Shown in pieces: positions 45,060-56,829 of a stretch of DNA of 64,000 bases. The position numbers and the translations under genes were made by a program. A model generated the notes under the pieces. It was not told where the DNA came from. It saw only the letters and a program-made list of their open reading frames with translations, and made no database searches. Within the stretch, counting starts at the first letter, position 1; every line of letters begins with the position of its first letter. The stretch is from positions 38,513,934 to 38,577,933 of the forward strand of contig CM055819.1 of the NCBI GenBank assembly GCA_029582265.1, written 5' to 3'. The DNA comes from Zoroaster sp. YZ-2022 (Eukaryota; Echinodermata; Asteroidea; Forcipulatida; Zoroasteridae).

Positions 45060-45684
45060 GTCAAAACAGAAGTAGAGGATATGTTAAAACTTCAAATCAC
45101 AGAGAAATCCGACTCGCCATATTCATCACCCATTGTACTTGTAAAGAAACCCGATGGTTACAAATCGTTTTTGTGTCGATTTTCGGAAATTGAACAAAAT
45201 AACAACTTTTGACGCGGAACACATTCCCAACCCAGAACAAATCTTTTCTAAACACGCAAATGACCACTACTTTACTAAGATTGATTTAAGTAAAGGATAT
45301 TGGCAGATTCCCATGACAAAAGAGGCAAAGGCAAAAACCGCCTTCATCACCCCTACTGGACTGTACCAGTTTAAAGTGATGCCTTTTGGTTTAGTAAATG
45401 CCCCAGCCACTTTTAGTCGTGTCATGCGCACGTTGTTAAATGGACTTGATCATGTAGATAATTACATAGACGACATATTAGTACACACACAATCTTGGGA
45501 AGTACACATTGCCATTTTAACTGAACTCATGCAAAGACTGAGAAAGTCAGGTCTGACTACGAGACCTAGTAAGTGTTCAGTTGGCAACCAGATCATCACA
45601 TTTTCAGGTCATGTAATAGGCCATGGTAAACTTGAACCACAACTTAACAAAATTGAAAAAAATCAAAAATGCATGCCGCCCTAA
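45060..45684 (+). pseudogene. Gypsy-type reverse transcriptase
   Basis: The frame carries VDFRKLNKITTFD, FTKIDLSKGYWQIPM, TPTGLYQFKVMPFGLVNAPA and YIDDILVHTQSWEVH. YIDD is the catalytic Asp pair, and FGLVNAPATF is typical of Ty3/gypsy. The preceding fingers part (VEDMLKLQITEKSDSPYSSP) is in a different frame, broken near 45150. The domain is cut at 45688 by a MITE, after which the connection to RNase H resumes. Confidence 0.92.
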
Positions 45685-45688
45685 GAAG

Positions 45689-46212
45689 CAGCTGTAAAAA
45701 AAATCCCGTAAATTTTACGGTAAAATGAATGGCAGCTGTGCTGCCACCATTTTACCGTAAAGTTTACGGTCTAATATAAAAAATACCGTATTTTTTACAG
45801 TGAAAAACCCTTATTTTTACAGTTATTATTACAGCAAACCAGTAATTCAAATGATTTTTACAGTATTTTTACTGTAAAAATAAAAAGTGTTTTGCCGTAC
45901 ATTAAACAGCAATCTTGTGAACACCATGGCTTTGTAGTAAACACACTGTTATACTTTTTTTTATATTCATTATGGCATTTCTTTTTTAAAATATACATTC
46001 ACACAATAGCCTGGAAGAGGCCGAGGATTATACGCTGCGCACATGCGCCAGATTCTCTGCGCATGTGTCGTTGCTTAGATTTGACGTTTATACTGTCTGA
46101 CGACCGTTTCGTGAAAATTTTACGGTATTTTGTTGTTCATTCAGGACTACGACATAATACCGTACGATTTTACGGTCAAACCGCCGTAAATTTTACGGTA
46201 ATTTTTACAGTG
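45689..46212. mobile_element. MITE inserted between RT and RNase H
   Basis: About 520 bp with inverted ends CTGTAAAAAAAATCCCGTAA and TTACGGTAATTTTTACAGTG, and further CCGTAAATTTTACGG-like palindromes inside. It splits pol cleanly: the codons on either side belong to adjacent positions of the connection domain. It looks like a widespread family in fish and invertebrates with CACTGTAAAAA ends, which I recall but cannot name. No transposase; the open frame near 45892-46227 is noise. Confidence 0.85.
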
Positions 46213-46213
46213 T

Positions 46214-46760
46214 ACGATCATTTCTAGGATTGGCGGGATATTATCGCAAATTTGTGCCTAACTATGCCACAATTGCTGCTCCACTCACTGATAAAACTAA
46301 AAATAGTGAACCTAACAAAATAGGCTGGGAGGCAAGTCAACAGTTAGCATTTGATGCATTGAAACAAACGCTAGTCACTGCTCCTATTCTACATCTCCCT
46401 AACTTTTACCTTGCGCACAGATAGATCCGACATAGGAGCGACTTTGTTGCAAGAGCATGAGGGTGAACAATTTCCTGTCGCTTACGCAAGTAGAAAGCTG
46501 CTGCAGCGTGAACGCAACTATTCGACCATAGAAAAGGAATGCCTTGCTCTCATATGGGGAGTACAGAAATATCAAGTTTATTTGTACGGAAAACCCTTCA
46601 ACATAGAAACTGATCATCAACCACTTGCATATATGCAAAAAGCAAAAGTAGCAAATGCGAGAATCATGAGATGGGCTCTCTCACTGCAACCTTACCATCG
46701 CATAAATAGCCATCAAAGGATCAGACAATGTTGGAGCTGACTACCTAAGTCGAATTGTAT
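46214..46760 (+). pseudogene. Connection domain and RNase H
   Basis: After the MITE the frame reads FLGLAGYYRKFVPNYATIAA, then (after a frame break near 46415) TDRSDIGATLLQEHEGEQFP, ASRKLLQRERNYSTIEKECL, and IETDHQPLAYMQKAK. These are the RNase H core (Asp, Glu and Asp positions visible). A final GSDNVGADYLSR near 46715-46755 is the usual end of this polyprotein, so RNase H is the last pol domain. Confidence 0.9.
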
Positions 46761-46853
46761 AAATGTAAACATAGTATAAATATTAGATGGCTGAAAATGG
46801 TTTCGGCGAGAAAATGTGTAACATTTTCTTCTGAAAAGGGAGTGAATTGTCAC

Positions 46854-47065
46854 ATCCATTTTGGAATGTTTATTTTTTTAAACTTACCTTTAAACAAAAT
46901 GGTTTACTCCTGATTAAAATCTTACCTGTAAATAAAATGGATCAGTCCAAAGTAGTCTAACCTCACCCTAGTTTAGTATAACAAGGTGAGGCTACATCAG
47001 GCCATGGTTTGTTAATTGTCGTACATTGTTCAGTTCTTTTGTGTAAAGATTATTTTTGTTAAAAC
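46854..47065 (+). mobile_element. Probable 3' LTR
   Basis: The purine-rich GAAAAGGGAGTGAAT precedes TGTCACATCCATTTTGGAAT, a standard polypurine tract and LTR start. The likely end is near GTTAAAACTCAG (47055-47069), beyond which the minus-strand LINE begins. The part from TTGTTCAGTTC to TTTTTGTTAAA resembles 41470-41532 upstream of gag, but the rest does not. The end point is uncertain. Confidence 0.6.
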
Positions 47066-47089
47066 TCAGTCTTTGTAGACTTAAATAAT

Positions 47090-48374
47090 ACTGTGGTGTA
47101 GGGTCTTGTGAATATATAAAATAAAATAGCAGCAGGTATGCGATGTTTTTTAAGGTTCAAATTTACCATGATTGCATAATGATCAGATAAGCCAGGATGA
47201 ATAGTTATATTCGAGATAAGAGGTGAAGTATTTTCACGCGTTATCATGAGGTCAAGACAGTGACCATACCGATGAGTGGGTGCTGTGATGTGCTGTATAA
47301 GTCCATGAGCAGAGAGCAGATCTTTAAACTGATTTGCATAATTGTTTGAAATAATGTCCATATGAATGTTAAAATCGCCGGTTAAAATAATGTCAGATGG
47401 GTGTAAGAGATAATCGACAATTAATTTTTCAAATTGCTGCAGAAAACTGGAGAAGTTTACATGTTTACCATCAACATCCCTTTCTGGTCGATAAATATTA
47501 ACAAGGCGAACAGATCTAGAGTTGCACGTTATCTCAGCATGCAGAGATTCAAATGTTAGGTAGTCAATGTTAACACTTTTCATTCTGACAGATAAACTGG
47601 ACCTAAAGAGTAGTGCAACCCCTCCACCGGTCTTTATTAGTATGGGGATATGATGGAGAGAGTAGCCAGCAGGAGTACACTCACGGGGTAGCAAGTCATC
47701 ATCAGGTTTAAACCATGTCTCGGTTATGGCAACAAGATCCAAATTATTTTGAGATTTGTTACAATACATATGGATTGAGTATTCAAGACACAGAGCTGAA
47801 GTTTAGACTCATCGTGAACATTTGGAGTTGAAGTTATGCCAATGTCGCTTGTTGATGTGATTGAGTTCACTGCTGGGGGTTGGTAAGGCTGGAGTGCTAG
47901 TTGTGTAAGTCTGTCCATTCTACGGCGACCAGCTTTTTTACCTCTATGTGTGCGGCGGTATGTTTGGGGTTGATTAGCTAGTATTCCAAGACAGTTCAAT
48001 TGACTCAATGCTGAATAAGATAAAGCTACATCAGTACATGGAGCATTGCGAAGATTGAGTAGTTCATTACGGTTGTAGGAAATTTTATGGAGCTGAGTGG
48101 CGTTTGTGGGTGTGTTGATCAGTGTTTCACGTCCAGGGTTTGGGTTTATGTCACCAGAAATTAAGAGTTCCAGGTGAAAGGTGGCAGATGAATTATCATA
48201 GTATGATATAGGACGTCTCAAGAATTTAAGATTGCGGATTTGAGGTGAACAATCTGTAGATTGCATCTTGTAGCCATCTACTGATGAGTCATTGAGACAC
48301 AATGGTCTGGATAGCAGGAGTAGAATAAACAGGATGTAGACCTCCATTGTCTGATCACAAAGTTGTTGATCCAA
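47090..48374 (-). mobile_element. CR1/L2-like LINE, 5' part (2A-like motif + APE endonuclease)
   Basis: On the minus strand an ATG at 48374 (or 48347) opens a hydrophobic signal-like N terminus (MEVYILFILLLLSRPLCL). LLISGDINPNPG follows at about residues 70-80 (48126-48164), and a basic THRGKKAGRRRMDR. A frameshift near 47770 leads into an APE endonuclease with LDLVAITETWF, LTGDFNIHMD and GLSDHYAIMV, the catalytic Glu, Asp/Asn and His positions. SGDINPNPG resembles the 2A-like recoding motifs of some LINEs, but the final Pro is Arg. The RT is absent. The copy stops next to the 3' LTR, so it is cut at its 3' side, unusual for LINEs. Confidence 0.85.
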
Positions 48375-49328
48375 ACAAAAGGCTTGTGGTCAAGCTACAG
48401 GTTATAATCTCTAGCTACAGGTTATAATCTAAATCAGAGTTGACTGCACAAATAAAATGAAGATCCAAAATGTGTATACACTCAACAGTAAAATCTTACT
48501 GCACAGACAGACAAAAAAACAAGTTTTTCACTTATTATAAGAAAACAAATGTACAAATACTCACATAAAACGTCCAGTAGATTCCAGGTGTAATAAGAAA
48601 TCCACTAGTATAAAAATGAAGACAAACTTGTAGCTACAAAACACTTACTTAGCACAAAAACTGGAGAGCTGTTATGAGTGGCTGCTTGTAAGGCGCTCAC
48701 CCAACTTTGGCAGATATGGCAGATATGGGGGATTTGGCAGATATGGGGGCCCACCCTGGGTCGCCCAGCCTCACACTCACCCTGCTTTTAGACATAATTT
48801 TTGGGGGAAAACAATTACGATCATGCCAATAGACGGGAAAATGGGGGTGGTCAATTCTTGCTCTAGTGTGCGGTTAACAACTCTGCCCTAGATTGTAGAT
48901 TCGTCTCTGTGCGACGCAGAGGCCCACCTTACAACATTCAGAGTTATGAAAAATGTTAAATTATGGATGCTCTGTGGTGCATTCTGATCGCTTTATTAAT
49001 ATTTTGGGGGTTTTTTGCCAAAAAAAACCGGTAGCCTTCTTCTCAGTAGCCAGGATAGGCTAACATATTTAAAATATATTTATGGGCCATCGAAAAGTAG
49101 GGGGACATTTCATATACAGTTCCCTCCCCCCACTCTAAAAAGTAGGGGTATGTCCCCTATCCCCCCACCGATCCACCCTCATACATGTGTTTAAAACAAC
49201 CTTTAAAAAGGGTACTGCTTTAGCTAGTACAACAAACCTGAAACCTATTTTCTGTTATTATACAATTTTATTGTACATCAAATTGAAATTACACCTGAGA
49301 TTTACAAAGTATTTGCTCAAAGTTTACT
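48375..49328. other. LINE 5' leader and unassigned sequence
   Basis: 48375-48700 is probably the LINE 5' untranslated region, with a short tandem GGTTATAATCT near 48403 and GGCAGATATGG near 48711. The remainder has no recognised feature. Confidence 0.45.
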
Positions 49329-50345
49329 GTCACGGACAGGGTTAGGGTAGTATTACTCTATATTTGTGGTGAGTCCGTCCACTAGTAAAAGTTAGGATGC
49401 CATGACAAATAGACAAGAAAAATACCCCCCAAAAACAACTCTTTCTTTGATTCGCAAATAACAATGATTGAATTTACTATAACTAATCAAAAATTTGTTT
49501 AATTTTATGTAATTATAGGTTTCAATAAAATGAAATAAATCCACCAAAATAAAAGTACGCAAATAAAACAAATCTAATCAAATCAAATTCGAAATAAATC
49601 AAATCCAATGTAATCAAATGTAATCAAATCTAGTCAAGGGTAATCAAGTCCAATGTAATCAAATGTAATGTAATGTAATGCAATGTAATGCAATGTAATC
49701 AAATCCAATGTAATCCAGTATAATCAAATGCCCGAGCGCCACCAATATGAAACCAACCTCTTCTCAGTCTGACCAATAAAACAGATATACAAAATACACA
49801 TAAAAAAGGAACAGCGAACAGCCGTCGTATAGACCGCATGGTCTACATGTAAAAGTGCAATAAGCAAAACTTTCCATGATTCGATCAATAAAAACGGCAA
49901 AAACAATCATTTCAAATATATCTGGACATATATAAAACTCACCAGCAAACGGCAGAAAACGGATAAAGAAAAGGATCTAAGCCTCTAATCAAATGTACGA
50001 GGAATCATGCTCCAAAAAGTGATAAGATACCGGTACGCATCAAAAACGAAATCAAGAAAGAGAGAGATTACCGCGAAGGACTCTATACAAAATCGGTCCG
50101 CGAGGATTACTTTTTGTTTATACAAAACATTGTTCAATGTATTCCATTAATTAAACTTAATTAATCAACAGAAAACATCCAGATAATTAATATACTTAAA
50201 ATACAGTGGAATTGGAATTGGAATACAGTGCAAAACAATGAAAGAACTACATAGACCTCGCATGTAAGTGACATGCTGTGTGATACGCTCCGGTCACATG
50301 TAATTGTATGTAATTGTATGTAAAGAGGAATGTTCATCCCGCCAC
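49329..50345 (+). mobile_element. LTR/leader block, copy 3 (solo fragment)
   Basis: Starts TGTCACGGACAGGGTTAGGG and follows copy 1 (32417-33800) through GAGTCCGTCCACTAGTAAAA, ACAGCCGTCGTATAGACC and GTCCGCGAGGATTACTTTTT to ATGTTCATCCCGCCACATT. It lacks the mariner-type MITE and so marks that empty site. An expanded run of AATGTAATC-like words lies at 49600-49700. No internal coding region follows. Confidence 0.7.
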
Positions 50346-53293
50346 ATTGCAATCAGGGAAACTCATATTTAATTGTTATTGTCTTGTATAGTGTGCTTTA
50401 ATGAATAGAAGTCAAACAGACCACAATGTATACAACAATACCTGGCTGCAATTACTCAGTGAGGTCTTCTACAAATACCACCCAAGTTTTCAAGGGGCGG
50501 GGTCGAATGCTGAGAGGCATTTGATTTGTAAATTGTTTTACCTTTTTTATGTTATTTGTTCTCCTTAGTTATGTTTATTGAATTTTATTGATTAAAAGAA
50601 CTAAATGATAATATCACGCATTGGCAGCACCACGGGGAGGGAGAAAAGGACATTTTCTCTAGTTAATTTCTCCCCGCAGGTTTCCCCCAAGGGCCGAGCC
50701 CCAACTCCGAACCACTGCCCCTCAACAAAGACCAATAATTAGCAAAATAATGGACTTGATCTCAAATACCAGAATTCCACTGCTGTAAAGCTTAATGTCT
50801 TGGTGCAATATAAGAGTACCTTAATTTCCAGTAAAAATTAGTTTTTCCCAAAAATTTAAGCTTGCCCCCTTCCCCCAGGGTTTTGGAGCTGGTGCCGACA
50901 CTGCTTTAACGGTTCATGAGCCCAAGATATTCATAGTGTTAGTCCCTTGCACTTCCACCAGTGGCATTGCTGAGAGTAGGATACTCGACTCGGCCTGTAT
51001 GTACAATCGAATAATATCTATACCTAACTATTTTCTTTGAGTTAGAAACTTCAGCATGCAATACACTCAGAGGGGGCGGGTTTTATTCCCCACCCCAAAA
51101 ATTTCGTACATCGCTCAAGGGGGGGTGTCCATTTTCTGATGGGATGGGTGTATTTTTGTTTTCCCCAAAATGAATGATCTCAAACGTCGCTCAACAGGGG
51201 GAGGTGGGGTTAGACGTGCCAATTATATGTGAGCTCAATTATTGCACGCATGCCCGGGTGGGGGTATTTTCTTCCCCGCTTAAAACAGCACTTCATGTAC
51301 CATTTTCTCGTTTCCCCTCTATTTTCTTCATGTTTGTTTACAAAAACGTTCAGTCATCTTAAAGCTCGAATCACAATTCAAATCGAGTCCGTGAGTGGCC
51401 GAGTCTCAACTCGAGCCATATCTTTTACATTTTCAGCTGGAGAAATTGGCATTTAGACTAAATTGTAGCTGAAACTTACAACTAACAGCTTTCTAAAAAG
51501 TGGGTTGTGATGATGGCAAATCATAATCCATTGAAACAGGATTAAATGTTTGCTGATGAACCACAAAAGATATTTTCACAATCTTTGCATCATCTTAAAG
51601 ACCTTGAACTATGTTACATTTCGTACACAAACATGACCCAATTTGACCTCTCCTTCCGGTCAAAAACGGAAGTTTAATTGAACAACTATTCAGAAGTACT
51701 ATATGCACAGCCCATTTCGCGTGTGAACGGCCTTGAAGTTCTATCACAGACAGACATGAGTCATACACATTGTATACACTCTATATGCCTTGTGTTTACA
51801 TTCTCAAACATACATGTACATGTACAACAGCCATTTATGTCACGTTCTCTGCCTTAGTTTCATTCACCTCATGGTAAGTTAGAATATAATACATTACGTT
51901 TCGTCGTCCACACAGTTTACGGTAATTTCACTATCGTTGTCCTTTATTTCGAGCTGTCATTTTGTACACAATTTTGGAATTGTTAACGCTTGTTCCAAAC
52001 CTAAGAGTGAATTCTAACAGACCGTTTTTTGGCATTCATGACTTCAATTACGTTTTCGTGAAATATGATGTTTCACATCTTTTCGCGATTGATGCAGTGA
52101 AAGTAACAGTCATCGATGTGCAGAGGATTTTTTAAAGAATCTGTTTGTTATTTTTGCTTTCGTTTATGGGCAATCAATTTCATGGTAACAGTTTTCCAAT
52201 GTGCCCTTGACAAAAAGTTTTCAGGTACTGGAGTTAATTTAAATACAACATTAATTAAATTTGATTTTGAGGCAAGAGATCTAGATCTTCTTTTTAACTT
52301 ATGCATTTTATTTCTTTTCTTTTTATTATTTTATCAACTTAATTAAATTTAATTTTGCAAATGGAATAATGTGTATATTTTTTACAAAAAGCATCAATAA
52401 TTTTTCCACAATGATTGTTTAATAAACAATGTGGCAAAAACGAGTCTAGAAAAACAAAATGGTTGGTAAATTTTTTCCAAAATTGTTGGGCGTTTGCTTT
52501 TAAATATTGGTTTTGGTTAGCCGGTTAGCAAATTTCTAAATGGTCAGTGAATTTTGTTTCATTTTAATGTAATAACCAAATGATATGTTTCATTATATTT
52601 TTAGTCTTTGATATCTAAACAGCTAAAAATAAATAAATAAATTAACAAATTAAAAAGAATAAGGCCTAAACATTTTAAGCATGATGGTGGTACAGATCCT
52701 TAAAACTTAACACATAGTTATACCTTAACATGTAGTTGTATCCTAGGTTGTGACGTCATGGTGAGGTCATCAGATATCGAATTACACTAAATCAAAGTTT
52801 AATATTTCAAAAAAATAATATCTCATGAATCACAAAAGATATTTTCACAATCTTTGCATCATCTTAAAGACCTTGAAATATGCCACATTTCGTTCACAGA
52901 CATGATCCTAATATGACCTCTCCTTCCGTTCGAAACCGGAAGTTTAAGTGAAGAAATATTCTGAATCACTATTCTGTAAATGTATTTGTACAGCCAAAAC
53001 ATAGTTGCAGAGTTCAAAGAACCTTAAAACTTAACACATAGTTAGACCTTAACATATAGTTCCAGGTAACGTTGTGACGTCATGGTGAGTTCATCTAATG
53101 AATTATTACTTAATTAATTAATTATAATTAAAACAATATAATCATACAGAACATGGAGGAATCGACATTTGATACACAGACATGACCCTATTGACCCTTA
53201 CTTCCGGTCCGTACTGGAAGTTCAAGTTTAAAAAGCTCTTCATAAATTGACGCAAATCTGGGTTTTCGAAAAAACGCATTCTGGGTTTATATG
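50346..53293. other. No gene; one diverged direct repeat
   Basis: 51535-51690 and 52815-52950 share AAAAGATATTTTCACAATCT, TTGCATCATCTTAAAGACCT and GACCTCTCCTTCC. 52701-52770 and 53022-53095 share ACTTAACACATAGTTA and TTGTGACGTCATGGTGAG. Several TGACGTCA-like words are present. No coding region seen. Confidence 0.55.
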
Positions 53294-53297
53294 TTAA

Positions 53298-54089
53298 GCT
53301 ACAGTCCCACCACCCCGTTAGCGAGCCCGTTAGATGCCGGCAGAGCAAATATTTGTTGCCGGCCTGGTCACCGTGTATCAGCGCAGGACCACCGTGTAGC
53401 TGCGGCTCTTAACGCAGGTCAACGTAGGTCGCCGCCATGTAACGCCACATGCCGGCAACCGTCCCCGAAATTATAAAAATGTTTTATAATTGCGGGGGTG
53501 AACGGCGAACTTTAGCTTGCCGCCTATTAACGCCTATTAACGCAGGTCTGCCCCCATCTAGCGAGGGTCTGCCGTTATCGTGCGAGGGTCCACCGCCTTC
53601 CAGCGTGTTGTTGCCGCCTTGTTGCGTGGTATGGCGCGGAACTCGAAAGAGATGGCATCAGGGAGGCATTACTGCGCTATGGGACGGCAGACCGACGCTA
53701 AGGGACGGCAGACCGACGCTAAGGGACGGCATCTAGCGGGCTGTTCCGTAGGTCTGCCGCCCCTAACGAGGGTATGCCGCCCTCTAGCGTAGGTCTGCCG
53801 GCCTCAACGCGCGTGCGCGGGCTGTTAGCGCCTGTTTGCCTCCTCTGCGCAGTGCCAACGCCACCATTGGCGTCTCTCTGCCGCCCAGCGTGGGTCTGCC
53901 TCCCTCTAACGTGCTTGTAAGCCGGCTGTATACCGTTTGTATGCCGTGTATGTGGGACTGCAATGACAAATCAGGGCGTTAAGAGACGTTAATAGACGTT
54001 AACAGACGCTACACCACGGTCATTTTATTTCTTGATGCCGGCATCTAACGCCTCTCTGCGGCATATTAGCGGGGTGGTGGGACTGTAGC
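53298..54089. mobile_element. GC-rich 792 bp TTAA-flanked foldback element
   Basis: TTAA at 53294-53297 and 54090-54093 flank inverted ends GCTACAGTCCCACCACCCCG and CGGGGTGGTGGGACTGTAGC (20 bp perfect). Inside, GTTAGATGCCGGCA recurs inverted near both ends, and many short modules such as GGTCTGCCGCC and TAACG occur in both orientations; two GACGGCAGACCGACGCTAAG units are tandem. It is strongly GC- and CpG-rich in an AT-rich setting. TTAA duplication fits piggyBac or Kolobok. The open frames inside show no protein family. Confidence 0.88.
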
Positions 54090-54093
54090 TTAA

Positions 54094-55489
54094 ATAGATC
54101 TGCTATTTTCAAAAATATATTTGGTGATGTCATCGCTCTTAACAGCGCCTTCTAGCGGCAGGTTTTAAAAAAAGGTCACTTTTTGCTATCTTGAGAAAAC
54201 AGACAGAATTTAACCAAATTTGGGCCTTGGCACAATTGACACCCATATTATCAGGACAAATTTTGTGAAGTATGAATGACGTCACATGATTGAACCGGAA
54301 CTTACGGTTGGAAGAGTTTAAAATTATATGGGATGACTGAACCGGAAGTTAATGTATTCAGTATAGCACATTATATGTTCTTTTAATTATATCCTGAAGT
54401 AACTTTTGTCTTTTAACAACTTTAGGTGATGACGTCATCACATATGATGCACACTCGAACACCCTGAGTTTGTTTTCTACAAACTCAATACCTCTCGTTT
54501 TTTTTAAAGTTTTTTTTTAAATTTTTACTTTTGGTAAATGCATTTTTAAATTTTTGTTTGCTTTTTCAATAAAAGTATAAACAACGAAGTGTTTACAAAT
54601 TTGTTTTAGTTATATCTTAGATTAAAAGAAAATAAATATAAAACTGTTTTTTCCTTTTTAACTTGAATACAGAAGAAACAGTAAACAAACAGACGGTATG
54701 TACCCGCAGCTCAGTTGCATATGCCTATAGTGATATGGTTTAATTATAGACCGGCATAGTATGGTGTATATCCCATCATATTCTATCCAATGTCAAAGAC
54801 CAAGTGAATTTTGTTAGGGGGGAATTGTAAAAATCGTGCTTGTCTAGAAACGAACGGGAGATATACATTTTAAATACCGTTGTTTCTTGTCAGATATTGC
54901 GATAAATTCTTTAACAAATTATTGGTTTAGTGTCTTGTCTTTTTTTAGGCAAACAACGGTATAATTTTCATATACATTATATAGTGTAATTTTCTTCTTA
55001 TTAAGACGTTAATTCTGTTGTGAAATATTTGTATTTATTTTACTAAGGGTCCAAAGATCTATCGCCCGTTTTTGTGCTATCTATTTTAACGAACATTTTG
55101 TTACTTGATGAAAGGGCAAACAAATGCTTAAACATGACACGTTTTTCTAAATAATCAGGAGAAGCGATTGGTTTAACAGTTAATGTGTACCGAAGTGAAT
55201 TGATGGTGTGTCCCATCATGAATTCAATTTGGCATTTTCTGCATTTCTGATTTAAAAGTATCTGTTTCATTTCTAAAAGGACATTATTGATGTTCCAATG
55301 ACAACAAAACAAAACAAAATTAATTAATATCCTCGGTAAAATGTCAACGAATGTTTGATACCGTCACCATTTTACATAGGTAAAACAGATCATTAATTTG
55401 TTTTTAGATTAACAATCGTGTATCGTGAACTGGTTCTAGAACAAGCTCCGAGATAATTGATTGGCTGTCAGCAGTATACACATTTGTCT
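54094..55489. other. No gene seen
   Basis: AT-rich DNA without recognised genes or repeats, apart from words shared with 59510-59560 (ATCGCCCGTTTTTGTGCTAT near 55060, TTAACGAACATTTTG). Confidence 0.5.
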
Positions 55490-56215
55490 AAAATGTTCTC
55501 AGACACCTAATGTATAAGGTTAAAGAGACATGTACAGAAACAGTGGCGCACCATGGATTTCCCCTTGGAGGGGAGTGTCACATTCTTATCAAGTTCCATT
55601 TCACAACCCCGCCCCATATGAATATTGTGTTTAATGAATCATTCAATAAAAGATTAATTGATGGTCCCAGTGGCGTTAATTTGTTGTCAAAGGTGTGTGT
55701 GTTGGGGGGGGGGGGGGGCTTCACTCAACATTTCTAATTCCAAACTCCAATTGTGTGTATAACTGGTGGTAATTTGGGGTGACCATATCCCTGGTCAAAA
55801 GATATATGGGTGGTTGGTACTATCTTGTCACTACTTCAATTACTACAGCCTTCTGAAAATAATTCCCATATGCTTCATCCCTTATCATGCCAGGCTGAAC
55901 AAGTTTACAGAACATAGGGCGTTTTATAGTGTTTTTTGTTTGTTTTTTGCTATGAAACGATTACAGCCAAAATTGCTGGATTGATTGAAAAGCCTAACGT
56001 CTGCTGGAGGAAAACAAATGTCCGCTCTTACGTTAACACGTGCAACACCGCCGATATTTTCGGTGTTATAGTTGGCAATTTGGGGCCAATACTTGGGTGA
56101 TTTTACCAACTGAAGGGGTGAATTTGCATTGGCGAAATTATAGGAAGGCGATTTTTAAACGTAAGAGGACCTTTTATTTTCCTCCAGTTGACCTTAGGCT
56201 TTTCTGAAATTGCTT
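55490..56215. repeat. Dispersed repeat of about 800 bp, copy 2
   Basis: Same order as 36690-37400: AATGTATAAGGTTAAAGAGA, CAGTGGCGCACCATGG, GATGGTCCCAGTGGCGTT, a G-run near 55705, CTATGAAACGATTACAGCC, and the MITE at 55988-56203. Confidence 0.85.
55988..56203. mobile_element. MITE with AAAAGCCTAA ends, copy 2
   Basis: About 216 bp with the same ends as the copy at 37176 and an interior with ACGTTAACACGTGCAACA and GAAGGGGTGAATTTGCATTG. Confidence 0.8.
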
Positions 56216-56829
56216 TAAAGTCGTGTTAAGACTATTCCAATATAGTGGCAGATTTTAGAAGAATTTGATGATGAAAACTGTGACTAGATTTTCCGGTCGG
56301 CGGCAATGAACACCAACGATGCTTTTTTTCGCCCTTCGTATTTTGTTTGGGTCACTAAATAATCGATTTTATCACAAAGATAGCAGTTTGGTGAACGAAA
56401 ATTACACATTAGATAGTTTATTAGTTACTTATTACCTCAGTAAAGTATCACAATTTCATCTGACGACGATTTAGCCATTTCTATGTGATTTTCCAGCGTG
56501 GGCAATAGAAGCGCAGGCATGTGAATGAACGCGTTCGCTGTTGTATAATGTACGTGGCTAGCGTTCCCGGAAGCAAGCCTTCTTCTTTAAGTGACGTCAC
56601 ACATAGAGACGTTCAGGATGCAGTGCAAATGGCTCCTTTTAGGGGCGTGTTAATCGGCGCCGACATACTCTTCGGAAAAGCTTCAAATTATAAGTAGCTT
56701 GCTAAAAGTCAATGAGCTATTTATTTTTGATCATTAAAAACACCATATTTTAGTATCTCTGTGGCATTTACGTCTCTATTTCTGTGGTCCTTTAAAGGCC
56801 GGTATAGACCAGCTGCCTGTATGCATTAT

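Larger units (their letters stand above)
41041..47065 (+). mobile_element. Gmr1-like LTR retrotransposon (Ty3/gypsy-type, INT before RT)
   Basis: A plus-strand element with gag (41562-42700), protease (about 42942-43328), integrase (43571-44736), reverse transcriptase (about 45060-45684) and RNase H (about 46214-46760). A purine-rich tract and a TGTCAC start near 46853 mark the probable 3' LTR. The protein sequences are Ty3/gypsy-type, but integrase precedes RT as in Ty1/copia. That order is the hallmark of the Gmr1-like group known from deuterostomes. The copy is dead: frameshifts, stops, a changed catalytic residue, and SINE and MITE insertions. The 5' flank belongs to the three-copy LTR-like block. 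It does not match the 3' LTR well, so the two ends may be of mixed origin. Confidence 0.88.

Noticed and set aside
45892..46227. Open frame of 111 codons
   Set aside because: Inside the MITE that splits pol; no similarity to any transposase motif.
53291..53969. Arg/Pro-rich open frames in the GC-rich block
   Set aside because: They lie inside a TIR-bounded element made of short modules; frames come from GC content.
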